A stretch of DNA of 64,000 nucleotides from Prochlorococcus sp. AG-418-K17 (GCA_003214055.1 QCMD01000001.1:172859-236858); one strand, 5' to 3'. Shown: positions 49,064 through 58,638, counted from the stretch's first letter. Notes: generated by a model from the letters alone, not told the origin. Made by a program: numbers and translations.

Positions 49064-49926
49064 CTTGGGACTTCTAAAGCAATTTTTCCGAGCATTTGAT
49101 TTCTAAAATCTTCCAATAGTTTGTGAGACATTCTTCTTTTATCACCTGAGGTATGTTTTGCAGATACTTCATTTATCCAATCAGAGGGGCTCTCAAAGCC
49201 TTTTGATATATCAACTCCGTATCTATTTGATATTTTGTTTAGTGATATATTTGCATCCTTATTTTTGTTTAGATCCAATATAATTTTTACAAATTCAATT
49301 GCGACACTCTCAATTTCATAAGCAGCTTCCCCAATATCATCACAAAGTGCAAGATTAAGCGCTGATTTTTGATCTTCTAAATTAGGAGGTATAACACCAG
49401 GAGCATCTAGTAAATCTATACCACTATCTATTTTAATCCATCTTAAATTTCGAGTAACCCCAGCTTTCCTCGCACTATCGACAACTCTTTTTCTCGCAAT
49501 TCTATTTATTAATGCTGACTTACCTACATTTGGGAAACCAAGAGTAAGTGCTCTTATTGGTCTAATTCGCATTCCTCTAGACAATCTTCTTTCGTCAATT
49601 GATGACCCGGATTCTTTAGCTGATTTATAAATTTCTTCTATACCTTTACCTCTTTTAGCATCACACCAATGCGGATATTGATCTTTAGCATTAAACCATT
49701 TATTCCAACTAATGATGGTATTGGGAGAGATCATGTCTGATCGATTTATAACAAGGATATGTTTTTTATTATTAATCCATTTATTTAAATGTGGATGACC
49801 TGTTGACAAAGGAATTCTTGCATCTCTGACTTCAATAACTAAATCTACTTTATTGATAACATCAGATAATTTTTTTTCTGCTTTCGCTATATGGCCTGGG
49901 TACCATTGGATTTTGGGTATGTCCAC
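49054..49926 (-). CDS. rbgA: Ribosome biogenesis GTPase, RbgA/YlqF type
   Basis: A circularly permuted GTPase of 290 residues acting in late 50S assembly. The G4 motif (LVINRSDM) comes before G1 (LGFPNVGKSALINRIA) and G3 (LLDAPGVIPP), the permuted order of this family. It opens with IQWYPGHIAKAEKKL, the conserved RbgA start. A C-terminal RNA-binding tail (KLLEDFRNQMLGKIALE) follows. It overlaps rluD and is divergent from pgk across 213 bases. Confidence 0.95.
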   Translation of the reverse strand: MDIPKIQWYPGHIAKAEKKLSDVINKVDLVIEVRDARIPLSTGHPHLNKWINNKKHILVINRSDMISPNTIISWNKWFNAKDQYPHWCDAKRGKGIEEIYKSAKESGSSIDERRLSRGMRIRPIRALTLGFPNVGKSALINRIARKRVVDSARKAGVTRNLRWIKIDSGIDLLDAPGVIPPNLEDQKSALNLALCDDIGEAAYEIESVAIEFVKIILDLNKNKDANISLNKISNRYGVDISKGFESPSDWINEVSAKHTSGDKRRMSHKLLEDFRNQMLGKIALEVPRWN

Positions 49927-50064
49927 TTCAATAGATCATATAAGATTTATGTATTCCTTTTAATTTATATAAGTTTGAAAAGTATTCACTTCTAAATTTT
50001 AGTATAAAATTTACTAACAAAAAAATTTTACATTAGTTAATTCTTAAAATTTATTAAGTCATAG

Positions 50065-50114
50065 GTAACAGTTACTACTTTTTAACCCAATAAGCGCAAA
50101 TTAACGTTAGGGTT
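50065..50114 (+). promoter_or_regulatory. Palindrome and leader hairpin upstream of pgk
   Basis: The 213-base gap before pgk contains a perfect palindrome GTAAC-A-GTTAC (50065-50075). Closer to the gene, AACCC (50084-50088) can pair with GGGTT (50110-50114), with TAA(G)CG / CGTTA pairing inside. A TATAAA at 50003-50008 is a possible -10 further upstream. The palindrome could be an operator and the hairpin a leader structure; neither is assigned to a known regulator. Confidence 0.35.
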
Positions 50115-50139
50115 TAAAGATTAAAAATAAGTTTGTTTA

Positions 50140-51348
50140 ATGTCAAAATTATCTCTTTCCAGTCTTGAGAAGTCACATTTAGAAGGGAAAAAAGTTCTTG
50201 TTAGAGTAGATTTTAATGTTCCTCTAAATGAAGATGGGTACATAACTGACGATACGCGTATTAGAGCAGCGATTCCAACTATTGAATACCTTATCAATAA
50301 TTCAGCAAAAGTTATCTTGACTGCCCATTTTGGGAGGCCAAAGGGTCAGGTAAATGAAAAGATGAGATTAACTCCAGTAGCAGAAAGATTAAGTGAATTG
50401 TTGGGAAAAAATGTTAGTCTCACAAATAGTTGTATAGGTGAAGAATCTGTTGCTGAATCAAATAGATTAAATAATGGAGATGTTCTTTTACTAGAGAATG
50501 TTCGTTTTTTTTGTGAGGAGGAAAAGAATGATTTGGATTTTGCTAAAAATTTAGCATCGCACGCAGATATGTTTGTAAATGATGCTTTTGGTGCTGCTCA
50601 TAGAGCTCATGCTTCAACTCAGGGAGTGACTAATTATTTAAGTCCATCAGTAGCTGGATTCCTTTTAGAAAAAGAATTGAAATACTTACAAGGAGCAATA
50701 GATGCTCCGAAGCGTCCATTGGCAGCAATAGTTGGAGGATCCAAGGTAAGCAGCAAAATAGGAGTACTTGATTCTTTACTAGATAAGTGCGACAAAATCA
50801 TGATTGGAGGAGGTATGATTTTTACTTTTTATAAAGCTAGAGGTTTAGATGTTGGAAACAGTCTTGTAGAAGAGGATAAACTTGAGCTTGCAAAAGATTT
50901 AGAAGCAAAAGCAAAAGCAAAAGGTGTGGAATTATTATTGCCCACAGATGTAGTGCTAGCTAATGAATTTTCTCCTGATGCTGAAAGTAAAATATCTCAA
51001 ATTGATTCAATTAGTGGAAATTGGATGGGTCTAGATATTGGACCAGATTCAATTAAAGTTTTTCAGAATGCTCTTGCAGAATGTAAGACAATAATTTGGA
51101 ATGGTCCAATGGGAGTTTTCGAATTTGATAAATTTGCAGAAGGTACAAATGCAATAGCTACGACCCTCGCAGATTTAAGTGCCTTTTCAGAAGTCTGTAC
51201 AATAATAGGTGGTGGAGATTCAGTAGCGGCTGTAGAGAAAGCAGGATTAGCTGAAAAAATGTCTCATATATCTACTGGAGGGGGGGCTAGTTTGGAACTT
51301 TTAGAAGGTAAAACTTTACCTGGTGTAGCTGCTTTAAACGAAGCTTAG
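50140..51348 (+). CDS. pgk: Phosphoglycerate kinase
   Basis: A 402-residue glycolytic and Calvin-cycle kinase. Family motifs: [44 protein letters not shown] and [16 protein letters not shown], with [14 protein letters not shown] near the end. All substrate and ATP-binding segments are intact. It is the first plus-strand gene after the rbgA divergence and has the longest upstream gap in this part of the window, consistent with strong independent transcription. Confidence 0.98.
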   Translation: MSKLSLSSLEKSHLEGKKVLVRVDFNVPLNEDGYITDDTRIRAAIPTIEYLINNSAKVILTAHFGRPKGQVNEKMRLTPVAERLSELLGKNVSLTNSCIGEESVAESNRLNNGDVLLLENVRFFCEEEKNDLDFAKNLASHADMFVNDAFGAAHRAHASTQGVTNYLSPSVAGFLLEKELKYLQGAIDAPKRPLAAIVGGSKVSSKIGVLDSLLDKCDKIMIGGGMIFTFYKARGLDVGNSLVEEDKLELAKDLEAKAKAKGVELLLPTDVVLANEFSPDAESKISQIDSISGNWMGLDIGPDSIKVFQNALAECKTIIWNGPMGVFEFDKFAEGTNAIATTLADLSAFSEVCTIIGGGDSVAAVEKAGLAEKMSHISTGGGASLELLEGKTLPGVAALNEA

Positions 51349-51349
51349 G

Positions 51350-52075
51350 CTATATCTTATCAACAATATCAACACTCTTTGTGAAAGTAATAATTCCCTC
51401 AGGATGAGCTATTATCCCTGACCATATTTGTATGCCTGGTTTTGAAGGTGCTCTAGTAACTTTAAAGATTCCTCCTGAAACTAGTGGTTCTAAAGATATA
51501 TCTTGTTCTAAAAATGATTCAACTTGATGAATTTCAATTCCTCCTGCCACCATTATTTCTTGAAGAGGTTTATTTAAAATTACATCTATATCGTATTTTT
51601 TACCTGTAAGAACTTTATCGGGAATATTAAAAGAAATATCAATTTTATTTTCATCATTTCTTATTAATGTGAATAGTTTTTTAATAGTTCCATTTGTTAT
51701 TTTCCCGTTTTTAAATGAAAATAGAAAATTAAAATTAGACTCAAGGATATAAGATTCTCCATTTACATTTTTTTTTCCAAAAACTTTTAGTTGATAAATT
51801 TCCTGATTTATATTTACTGAATTTAATTTTTTTATTTTCCATTTGCTGTCAGGAAATTCTTGTATAATTTTTGAAAATTTCTCTGAAATTTTTAAGTTTT
51901 TTTCATCTTTAATTGTTTTTTTAATATATTCTAAATTTCTTGAATTCAAAGCAATTTCTAAATTTCGTCTCAAATCAAATTTTTCAGTTTGGCTTGTTGC
52001 TGAATATGGAAATATAAGATAAACAAATAAGTAGAGTCTAACCCCAATTTTAGTAAATGAGTTTAATTTAAACAT
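51350..52075 (-). CDS. Exported protein of unknown function
   Basis: A 241-residue protein with an N-terminal hydrophobic segment ending PYSATSQ, a likely signal peptide (about 1-29). The first half of the mature part (30-125) is lysine-rich and helical/beta mixed. The second half (about 145-240) is more regular and beta-like, with ISFNIPDKVLTGKKYDIDVI and VSGGIFKVTRAPSKPGIQIW, and could be an Ig-like domain. No enzyme motif is seen. It ends one base from the pgk stop and diverges from murG across 40 bases. Family not recognised. Confidence 0.75.
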   Translation of the reverse strand: MFKLNSFTKIGVRLYLFVYLIFPYSATSQTEKFDLRRNLEIALNSRNLEYIKKTIKDEKNLKISEKFSKIIQEFPDSKWKIKKLNSVNINQEIYQLKVFGKKNVNGESYILESNFNFLFSFKNGKITNGTIKKLFTLIRNDENKIDISFNIPDKVLTGKKYDIDVILNKPLQEIMVAGGIEIHQVESFLEQDISLEPLVSGGIFKVTRAPSKPGIQIWSGIIAHPEGIITFTKSVDIVDKI

Positions 52076-52115
52076 ATTTAATTCTTTTCTTTATCTTACT
52101 TATTAATCCTTATAA

Positions 52116-53207
52116 ATGTCTAAAAAAAATAATTTATTAGTTGCAGCAAGTGGAACTGGAGGACATATTTTCCCTGCTTTGGCAGTTTCCAAAAGTATTG
52201 AATTAGATTGGAATATTTATTGGTTAGGAATCAAAGAAAGACTTGATGCGAATTTTGTTCCAAAGAAATTTAATCTTATAACTTTAAGTATTAAGACACC
52301 CAAAAAAAATATCTTAATAGTTTATCAATATTTAATAATTTTAATGTCAACTTTTAGAGTTCTAAGGATTTTAAAAGAAAAGAAAATCGACCTTGTTTTT
52401 ACAACTGGAGGGTATATATCAGCGCCAGCAATTATTGCTGCAAAAATACTTAGGATTCCTATTATTCTTCATGAATCAAATTTAATCCCAGGTATGGTTA
52501 CAAAGTATTTTGGATTTTTATGCAATCATGTATTTATAGGATTTAAAGAAACAAATTCGTATTTAAAAAATTGCAAAACTATTTATACTGGGACACCTTT
52601 AAGGGAAGAATTTCATAAATGTAATCCTCTTCCTGAATGGGTTCCAAGAGGAGAATCCCCACTTTTGTTAGTTATCGGTGGGAGTCAAGGGGCATCAGCT
52701 ATTAATAAAATTATTTATGAATCACTAGAATTTTTAATAAAAAAAAGGTTCCGAATAGTTCATATTGTTGGAGAACATAATCTAAAAGAACTTTATAACA
52801 AATACTCTAAGAATTACGTGCAAAAAAAATTTACACATCAAATAGCTGCTTTGATTCAAAATTGTGATCTTGTAATATCTAGATCTGGAGCAGGAACTAT
52901 AAATGAGTTGTTAATAACTAAAAAACCTTCAATCTTGATTCCATATCCTTATTCTAAAGGCAACCATCAAGAGCTAAATGCAATGATTCTTGCAAAAATT
53001 GGTGGTTCAATATTGATTAAAGAAGATAATATTTCTAATAAAGTTTTTGAAGAAACTATTAAAAGAATTTTCACATTAAAAAATAAAAATGGAAAATATA
53101 CTTATCAAATATTGGATTTAATGAAAAAAAATATGGAAATTAATTATAAAAATAAATCTAGGAATGAGATAAAAAAAGTAATTAATTATTTTTTAAAAGA
53201 ACTTTGA
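52116..53207 (+). CDS. murG: UDP-GlcNAc:lipid-linked-MurNAc-pentapeptide GlcNAc transferase
   Basis: MurG makes lipid II on the inner face of the cytoplasmic membrane. It has 363 residues and GT-B fold. The N-terminal GTGGHIFPALAVS loop, TTGGYISAPAIIAA, LHESNLIPG and the UDP-binding region VIGGSQGASAINK are intact, as is SRSGAGTINELL, with the conserved glutamine of HQELNA. It overlaps the convergent aminotransferase gene by 22 bases. No other mur gene is next to it. Confidence 0.95.
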   Translation: MSKKNNLLVAASGTGGHIFPALAVSKSIELDWNIYWLGIKERLDANFVPKKFNLITLSIKTPKKNILIVYQYLIILMSTFRVLRILKEKKIDLVFTTGGYISAPAIIAAKILRIPIILHESNLIPGMVTKYFGFLCNHVFIGFKETNSYLKNCKTIYTGTPLREEFHKCNPLPEWVPRGESPLLLVIGGSQGASAINKIIYESLEFLIKKRFRIVHIVGEHNLKELYNKYSKNYVQKKFTHQIAALIQNCDLVISRSGAGTINELLITKKPSILIPYPYSKGNHQELNAMILAKIGGSILIKEDNISNKVFEETIKRIFTLKNKNGKYTYQILDLMKKNMEINYKNKSRNEIKKVINYFLKEL

Positions 53208-54271
53208 ATTTCTTTACATATTAATTTATTATTTTTGCTACTTTGAAGACTTATTCTTGCCCATTTTTCGTTAAGAAATCTAAAAGAGGTACATTCTCTA
53301 ATTAATATCCCTTTTTTTTCTAAATATTTAATATTGGGAGATAAAGATGATTGACTTTCTATTAAAAAAAAGTTAGTTGAGGAGCTATAAATTTTTAGAT
53401 TATCTATTTTGCTTAATTCGTTGAAAACCCATTTGTTTTCAATTTCTATCCAATCATGAATCTTCTTCGTCCATTTCGTATAAAAAGTCTTGTTGTTCAA
53501 GAGCTCAATACCTGCTTTTATTGCAAAAGAATTTAATGGCCATGGATCTCTTTTTATAGACCATTCTCTAAGTTTTTTCGAGGGTCCAATTACGTAACCT
53601 AATCTAAGCCCAGGAATATTAAAAAGTTTAGTCAAACTTCGTAAGACTAATAAATTATCGTAATTTTTGGTTAATGGTATTAATGATTCTTTTTCTCCAT
53701 TAGGTGTAATTGATAAAAAAGCCTCATCACAAATTACCAACTTATATTTTTTTAATATTAATTCTAATGATTTTTTTTTCCATAATTGACCAGTTGGGTT
53801 ATGTGGGTTTGTTATCCAAATAACGTCGCCTTGAGTATGCAGTGGGAAAGATTGAGGAAAAATATTATTCCAATGTTTTGGTAATTCTGCATAAAAGAAA
53901 TTACTATTCCAACAACTTAAAGCTCTTTCGTAATCAACAAATCCTGGAGAAGGAAGACAACTTATTCCAAATTTTGATGCTTCATAACCCGACCATGTAA
54001 TTAGCTCAGATGCGCCATTTCCAGGCAGAATATTATTGGGATTGATTTTATGAAATTCGCCAATTATTTCTTTTAGTGTATTTAGTTCTCTGTCAGGATA
54101 AAATCTAAAACCAAAATTATTTATTTCTTTATTAAGAGAATCTAATAGGATTTGTGGTGGCTTAAAAGGTACCAAAGAGGCACTGGAATCAATAATTTCT
54201 GATGGTTTTAGATTTAATTTTTTTGCCTTATGATAAACATTTCCTCCATGATTGAAATCTGATGTATTCAT
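53186..54271 (-). CDS. PLP aminotransferase, CobD/CobC-like (threonine-phosphate decarboxylase type)
   Basis: A 361-residue fold type I PLP enzyme. The opening FNHGGNVYHKAKKLNLKPSE recalls CobD/CobC, L-threonine-O-3-phosphate decarboxylase, where HGGN begins the protein. Other features are NPHNPTGQLW, VICDEAFLSIT and the PLP lysine in RSLTKLFNIPGLRLGY. Since hisC is present separately at 38.4 kb, a role in cobamide (pseudo-B12) lower-loop synthesis is more likely than histidine synthesis, but this is inferred. No cob gene is adjacent. It is upstream-divergent from nothing and lies 51 bases after pyrD. Confidence 0.72.
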   Translation of the reverse strand: MNTSDFNHGGNVYHKAKKLNLKPSEIIDSSASLVPFKPPQILLDSLNKEINNFGFRFYPDRELNTLKEIIGEFHKINPNNILPGNGASELITWSGYEASKFGISCLPSPGFVDYERALSCWNSNFFYAELPKHWNNIFPQSFPLHTQGDVIWITNPHNPTGQLWKKKSLELILKKYKLVICDEAFLSITPNGEKESLIPLTKNYDNLLVLRSLTKLFNIPGLRLGYVIGPSKKLREWSIKRDPWPLNSFAIKAGIELLNNKTFYTKWTKKIHDWIEIENKWVFNELSKIDNLKIYSSSTNFFLIESQSSLSPNIKYLEKKGILIRECTSFRFLNEKWARISLQSSKNNKLICKEIQSSFKK

Positions 54272-54322
54272 AACTTTTCTTGCTTAATTATTACTTTAAA
54301 CATATTCATTGATTATTTTTTT

Positions 54323-55492
54323 TTATTCGACCCATTTTAAATCTGAACCTATAGCTTCTTTTATATTTGACATTTGATGAATATCGAGTTGCTTTATAAT
54401 ACCCCTTAAAATGTCTGGGACTAATTGCGGCCCTTTGTATATCCATCCTGTATAAATTTGAACTAAGGATGCTCCAGAACAAATTCGTTCCCAAGCAGAT
54501 TCAGGACTATCAATTCCTCCAACACCTATTAAAACGATATTTTTATTGATACTGTAAATATGTTTTATTATTTTATTTGCTTTGTTTTGCAAAGGTTTGC
54601 CACTTAATCCTCCATTTTCTTCAGAAAGTAATAATCCTGTTTGTTTTAATTTTCTTTTTTCAAGACCCAATCTATCAAGACTTGTATTAGTGGCAATTAT
54701 TCCATCAATCTTTTCATCAATTATTAATTGGCAAATATTTTCAATATCTTTAAAGCTCAAATCTGGTGCAATTTTCACAAAGAGAGGCGGGCAATTTGGT
54801 AAAGTTTTAATTTCCCTAAGAAGTTCTCGAAGACGAACTGGATCTTGTAATTTTCTAAGCCCTGTAGTGTTAGGCGAACTTACATTGATTGCAGCATAAT
54901 CACAATATGGTATTAAGAATTTTAGAGAAGTCAAATAGTCTTCTTTAGCCTCTGTTAAACCAGTAATCTTAGATTTGCCAAAATTTATTCCAAGACAAGT
55001 ATTTCTTCTATTCTTTTTTAATTCAATACCTTGATTAACAAAGTTCTTAACTAAATTCTCAGCACCATTATTATTAAAACCCATCCTATTTAAAGCTGCC
55101 TCCTCTTCTGCTAGCCTAAATAATCTTGGTTTAGGATTTCCATCTTGAGCAAATTTAGTAACTGTTCCAACTTCAGCGAATCCAAAACCAAAATCTTTCC
55201 AAATATTTGCAGCATCACCATTTTTATCAAATCCTGCTGCTAAACCAATTGGATTAGCAAAATTTATTCCACATATATTTTGTCGCAACTTTTCATCAAC
55301 TATACAAAATTCTTCATTAAGACTTTTCAGGATCGATGAAATTACTGGCCATTTATGTTTGCTTGAACTAAATGATAAAATTCTCAATGAAAAATTAGTT
55401 AATTTTTCTGCATCTATTCCAGTATCTTTTTTTAGAACTGGATTTATTAGATTCTTGTACAGATTATTAAATATCCCCCTGTTTGGATTCAT
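54323..55492 (-). CDS. pyrD: Dihydroorotate dehydrogenase (quinone), class 2
   Basis: A 389-residue membrane-associated flavoprotein that oxidises dihydroorotate with a quinone acceptor. The N-terminal amphipathic region (YKNLINPVLKKDTG) and NICGINFANPIGLAAGFDKN are typical of class 2. FVKIAPDLSF, IATNTSLDR, GGLSGKPLQNKANK and LIGVGGIDSPESAWERI complete the FMN and substrate sites. It is 5 bases from rnhA and probably co-transcribed with it. Confidence 0.95.
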   Translation of the reverse strand: MNPNRGIFNNLYKNLINPVLKKDTGIDAEKLTNFSLRILSFSSSKHKWPVISSILKSLNEEFCIVDEKLRQNICGINFANPIGLAAGFDKNGDAANIWKDFGFGFAEVGTVTKFAQDGNPKPRLFRLAEEEAALNRMGFNNNGAENLVKNFVNQGIELKKNRRNTCLGINFGKSKITGLTEAKEDYLTSLKFLIPYCDYAAINVSSPNTTGLRKLQDPVRLRELLREIKTLPNCPPLFVKIAPDLSFKDIENICQLIIDEKIDGIIATNTSLDRLGLEKRKLKQTGLLLSEENGGLSGKPLQNKANKIIKHIYSINKNIVLIGVGGIDSPESAWERICSGASLVQIYTGWIYKGPQLVPDILRGIIKQLDIHQMSNIKEAIGSDLKWVE

Positions 55493-55497
55493 AAAAA

Positions 55498-56217
55498 TTA
55501 GGATTCTTTATTTTCTATTATCCAATATTTCTTATCTTTAGGAATCATCTTCCAATTACGCCATTCAAACAATTTTAATTTTTCTATCTGTAAAAAATTT
55601 TGTTCACCAATTAGCTTATTAAGTTCACTTGCGCTTAATAAATATTTTTTTTCTACAAATTTTTCGATCAATTGGTTTCTAGAATACAATTCTTGTAATT
55701 CCATAGGAGCTTTTTTTTCTAAAAGATCCTCTTGAGAATTTGATTCTTTTGGATTTTGAACGATGGAAATACCTTTAGAGTAACTCGTCGCAATCAAATC
55801 AACCCTATCATTTTGTTTATCCCCACTATGACCTTTGACATACTCCATTTGTAATCCCTTTATTCTTAACTTATCAATTTTTTGCCATAAATCTGCATTT
55901 TGAACCGATTTACCTGCGCTTGTTTTCCATCCATTTGTCTTCCAATTGATAATCCATTTTGTATAACCATCGATTACATATTTACTATCAGTCCTTAATT
56001 TAAAGTTTTCTTTTAATTGAAAACTTTTTAATTTCTCAAGAGTTTTTATTGCTGCAGTAAGTTCCATCCTATTGTTCGTCGTATTTTTTTCTGAACCACC
56101 TATCTCTAATTCACTGTTATCATCAAAAATTATTAACCCACCCCAACCTCCAGGACCAGGATTACCACTACAGGCACCGTCTGTTGCAGCTTCAATTGCA
56201 ATACTTTCGCTATTCAT
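55498..56217 (-). CDS. rnhA: Ribonuclease HI with a C-terminal extension
   Basis: RNase HI cleaves RNA in RNA:DNA hybrids. The catalytic domain (about 1-148) has the acidic residues in [31 protein letters not shown] and [13 protein letters not shown], and the HSGD-N-RVD loop as [16 protein letters not shown]. The protein has 239 residues, about 85 more than E. coli RNase HI. The added tail has a lysine/glutamate linker and a helical C-terminal unit with [10 protein letters not shown]; it matches no domain I know. The gene follows rplL on the same strand after a hairpin. Confidence 0.92.
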   Translation of the reverse strand: MNSESIAIEAATDGACSGNPGPGGWGGLIIFDDNSELEIGGSEKNTTNNRMELTAAIKTLEKLKSFQLKENFKLRTDSKYVIDGYTKWIINWKTNGWKTSAGKSVQNADLWQKIDKLRIKGLQMEYVKGHSGDKQNDRVDLIATSYSKGISIVQNPKESNSQEDLLEKKAPMELQELYSRNQLIEKFVEKKYLLSASELNKLIGEQNFLQIEKLKLFEWRNWKMIPKDKKYWIIENKES

Positions 56218-56226
56218 AATTTTTAA

Positions 56227-56249
56227 AGCCGATAAATAAAATATCGGCT
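56227..56249 (-). terminator. Hairpin downstream of rplL
   Basis: A perfect 8-base stem AGCCGATA / TATCGGCT with a 7-base loop lies 15 bases past the rplL stop and just before rnhA. On the minus strand it is followed by TTTAAAAATT. The stem is strong for this genome, but the T-run is short, so it may terminate only partly or protect the 3' end of the ribosomal-protein message. Confidence 0.6.
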
Positions 56250-56264
56250 AGAAAAAATGTAATT

Positions 56265-56660
56265 TTATTTTAGTGTAACTTTCCCGCCAGCTTCTTCAAT
56301 CTCTTTCTTTAAAGATTCGGCATCTGCTTTAGCAATCCCCTCCTTTACAGTTTTTGGTGCGGATTCAACAAGTGCTTTAGCATCACCAAGACCAAGACCA
56401 GTTGCGTTTCTAACAACCTTTAATACTTTGATTTTTGCGGATGCATCAAAACTTTCTAAAACCACGTCAAATTCAGTTTTTTCTTCAGCAGCTCCGCCAT
56501 CTCCATCGCCACCAGCTGCTCCTGGAGCTGCCATTACTACACCAGCAGAAGCAGCAGCAGATACACCAAATGCTTCTTCAATTTGTTTTACAAGCTCAGA
56601 TGCTTCTAAAAGTGAAAGAGACTTCAAAGTTTCGAGAATTTCTTCAGTTTTTGCAGACAT
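56265..56660 (-). CDS. rplL: 50S ribosomal protein L7/L12
   Basis: L7/L12 forms the flexible stalk that recruits translation GTPases. The start is ATG 56658-56660 ([18 protein letters not shown]), giving 131 residues. The N-terminal dimerisation domain is followed by an Ala/Gly-rich hinge (about 37-56) and the globular domain [20 protein letters not shown] through [14 protein letters not shown]. It is 28 bases after rplJ. Confidence 0.98.
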   Translation of the reverse strand: MSAKTEEILETLKSLSLLEASELVKQIEEAFGVSAAASAGVVMAAPGAAGGDGDGGAAEEKTEFDVVLESFDASAKIKVLKVVRNATGLGLGDAKALVESAPKTVKEGIAKADAESLKKEIEEAGGKVTLK

Positions 56661-56688
56661 TTTCTTAATAGATAAATAGTTGTGAAAT

Positions 56689-57216
56689 TTAAGCTTCTGA
56701 TTTTTCAGAATGCTGTTTAAGTGATCTAGCAAGTCCAGAAGGTACTTCGTTAATAGAGATAGCAATTTTTGTGGCAACACCATTTAGTGCGCCAGCAATT
56801 TTTGCAATCAATACTTCTTTAGAAGGAAGATTTGCGATTTCTTTTATTTCAGAATCGCTGAGTAGTCTACCTTCAAATAAAGCCCCTTTGGTTTCGGATT
56901 TATTTGTGTCTTTTTGAAATGATTGGATTGCTTTGACTGCACCCCCAACATCATCTTTGATTAAGACAAAAGCATTAGTTCCGGTCAATAAAGATTCAAG
57001 ATGAGCCCAATTACTATCTCCATCAATTGCTTTACGCATTAATGAATTTTTCGTAACTTTGCAAATGCCATTATTTGTTTGCAATCTAGATCGCAAATCT
57101 GACATGTCTTTAATACTTAAACCTTTATAGTCAAGAACCACAGCCATTTCCGAATCGTTTAACAGAGATTTAATCTCACTTACGATTGCTTGCTTATTCT
57201 CTAGTGTTCGGCCCAT
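56689..57216 (-). CDS. rplJ: 50S ribosomal protein L10
   Basis: L10 anchors the L7/L12 stalk to the 50S subunit. It has 175 residues, starting [20 protein letters not shown] and containing [20 protein letters not shown]; the C-terminal helix ([16 protein letters not shown]) binds L7/L12 dimers. It follows a 190-base leader that probably carries autoregulation by the L10-L7/L12 complex. Confidence 0.98.
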   Translation of the reverse strand: MGRTLENKQAIVSEIKSLLNDSEMAVVLDYKGLSIKDMSDLRSRLQTNNGICKVTKNSLMRKAIDGDSNWAHLESLLTGTNAFVLIKDDVGGAVKAIQSFQKDTNKSETKGALFEGRLLSDSEIKEIANLPSKEVLIAKIAGALNGVATKIAISINEVPSGLARSLKQHSEKSEA

Positions 57217-57390
57217 TGTTTTTTTGGATCGTAATTTAGGAAGAGCAGGAAATGCGGCAAAGTTCTTTTATAAAGAGACCGCTTTTATTAGATCCAATAA
57301 AGAAATAATTAAGACGAGTCCTCGGTAGGAATTAATTATCTAGATCAGCTAAATAAACCTACTTTCTTTGGCCGTATTATTGCAATTAAA
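57217..57390 (-). promoter_or_regulatory. Candidate L10 leader (rplJL autoregulatory RNA)
   Basis: The untranslated region before rplJ is unusually long for this genome. On the minus strand it holds GTAGG pairing with CCTAC about 28 bases downstream, with a second small hairpin inside, followed by the purine-rich CGAGGACTCGTC. Such stem-plus-internal-loop arrangements resemble kink-turn L10 leaders known across bacteria. Identification is from position and pairing only; a covariance search has not been done. Confidence 0.4.
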
Positions 57391-57396
57391 ATTATA
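57391..57396 (-). promoter_or_regulatory. Candidate -10 element of the rplJL promoter
   Basis: A perfect TATAAT on the minus strand just past the rplA stop codon would start transcription near 57384, giving a leader of about 165 bases before rplJ. No -35 is visible. Confidence 0.45.
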
Positions 57397-57406
57397 CTAC
57401 AGTGAG

Positions 57407-58114
57407 TTAACTTTCTGGTTGATAATCTTGCACCGCGTTTATGTCCACTTGAACTGAGGGCCCCATAGTTGAAGTTACATAAAAACTTTTCCAGTATTTA
57501 CCTTTAGCTCCACTTGGTTTATTTTTATCTATTGACTCTTGTAATATTTTCAAATTTTCGAATAGTTCTTCTTTAGTAAAACTGGCTTTACCGAAGCGGA
57601 CATGTACTATTCCTGCTTTATCTGCTCTAAATTCTAGCTTTCCAGCCTTGAATTCTTTTATAGCATTTGAGATGTCATTAGTAACTGTTCCTGCTTTAGG
57701 GTTAGGCATTAAACCCCTAGGTCCTAAAACTCTTCCTAATTTTGCAACCTTAGGCATCATATCTGGTGTTGCAATAAGCAAATCAAATTCCATGTTGCCT
57801 TTGTTGATGCTTTCTACAAGATCTTCTTCTCCAAATAAATCTGCTCCAGCAGCTTTGGCTTTAGAAACATTTTCACCACTTGTAATGACGGCAATCTTGA
57901 TACTTTGGCCAGTGCCATTTGGTAAAGCAACGGTTGTTCTTAATTGTTGATCTGTATATTTTGGATCAATACCTAAACGTATGTGAGCTTCGATCGTTTC
58001 GTCAAATTTAGCATTTGCATTTTCTTTAATAATGCTTAAAGCATCAAGTGGAGAATATATGCGATCTTCTATCTTATTTGATAAAGCCGCCATTCTTTTG
58101 GATAATTTTTTCAT
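57407..58114 (-). CDS. rplA: 50S ribosomal protein L1
   Basis: L1 binds the mobile L1 stalk of 23S rRNA and is a translational repressor of its own operon in bacteria. It has 235 residues, with the signature region [20 protein letters not shown] followed by [16 protein letters not shown], and [15 protein letters not shown]. It is 68 bases after rplK, a gap that can fold into a structured leader. Confidence 0.98.
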   Translation of the reverse strand: MKKLSKRMAALSNKIEDRIYSPLDALSIIKENANAKFDETIEAHIRLGIDPKYTDQQLRTTVALPNGTGQSIKIAVITSGENVSKAKAAGADLFGEEDLVESINKGNMEFDLLIATPDMMPKVAKLGRVLGPRGLMPNPKAGTVTNDISNAIKEFKAGKLEFRADKAGIVHVRFGKASFTKEELFENLKILQESIDKNKPSGAKGKYWKSFYVTSTMGPSVQVDINAVQDYQPES

Positions 58115-58116
58115 AG

Positions 58117-58185
58117 TGAGTTTGGGTTCAGACGGTTAGCAATTAACCTCCCCTTAAAAAAGTGAGCAGTTTTGTGTTGAACTCA
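58117..58185 (-). promoter_or_regulatory. Structured spacer between rplK and rplA
   Basis: The spacer contains a hairpin GGTTA (58134-58138) / TAACC (58144-58148) and long-range pairing of GTTCA (58126-58130) with TGAAC (58178-58182), or alternatively TGAGTT (58117-58122) with AACTCA (58180-58185). The two outer pairings are mutually exclusive. L1 usually represses by binding an mRNA site that mimics its rRNA target, so this is a plausible control element, inferred from position. Confidence 0.4.
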
Positions 58186-58608
58186 ATCAGAAATAGAAAC
58201 GCCCATATTTCGAGCTGTCCCTTCAATGACTTTCATTGCTGATTCAATACTAGAACAGTTTAAATCAGGAAGCTTAGTTTTGGCTATTTCTTCTAATTGA
58301 GCTTTACTTATATTCCCAACAGAACCTTTAGACGATTCACCCGCTCCTTTTTCAATACCAGCTGCTTTTGTAATTAGAACAGATGCAGGAGGAGTTTTTG
58401 TTATGAAGGTGAAGCTTCTATCTTCAAAAACAGAAATCTCAACTGGAATTACAAAACCTGCTTTATCTTGTGTCCTTGCATTGTATTCTTTGCAAAATGC
58501 CATGATATTTACGCCATGTTGTCCTAAGGCTGGACCTACAGGAGGTGCAGGATTTGCTTTGCCAGCTTGAAGAGCAAGTTTGATAACCGCAACAATTTTC
58601 TTTGCCAT
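58183..58608 (-). CDS. rplK: 50S ribosomal protein L11
   Basis: L11 forms the GTPase-associated centre of the 50S subunit with 23S rRNA. It has 141 residues. [20 protein letters not shown] and [13 protein letters not shown] are strong signatures; the C-terminal domain ending [12 protein letters not shown] is normal. It precedes rplA and follows nusG by 67 bases. Confidence 0.98.
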   Translation of the reverse strand: MAKKIVAVIKLALQAGKANPAPPVGPALGQHGVNIMAFCKEYNARTQDKAGFVIPVEISVFEDRSFTFITKTPPASVLITKAAGIEKGAGESSKGSVGNISKAQLEEIAKTKLPDLNCSSIESAMKVIEGTARNMGVSISD

Positions 58609-58620
58609 TAGATTAAGGAG

Positions 58621-58638
58621 TTTAAACTGAGGTTTAAA
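58621..58638 (-). promoter_or_regulatory. Perfect hairpin in the rplK leader
   Basis: TTTAAAC-TGAG-GTTTAAA is a perfect 7-base stem with a 4-base loop, 12 bases upstream of the rplK ATG. It is weak in GC but exact, and the following CTCCTTAATCTA holds no clear Shine-Dalgarno. It may be a translational operator or, read as DNA, a dyad for a regulator. Confidence 0.35.

Noticed and set aside
56428..56679. Plus-strand frames opposite rplL rich in Ser, Pro, Ala or Gln/His
   Set aside because: The low-complexity composition comes from the Ala/Gly-rich hinge of L7/L12 read on the other strand.
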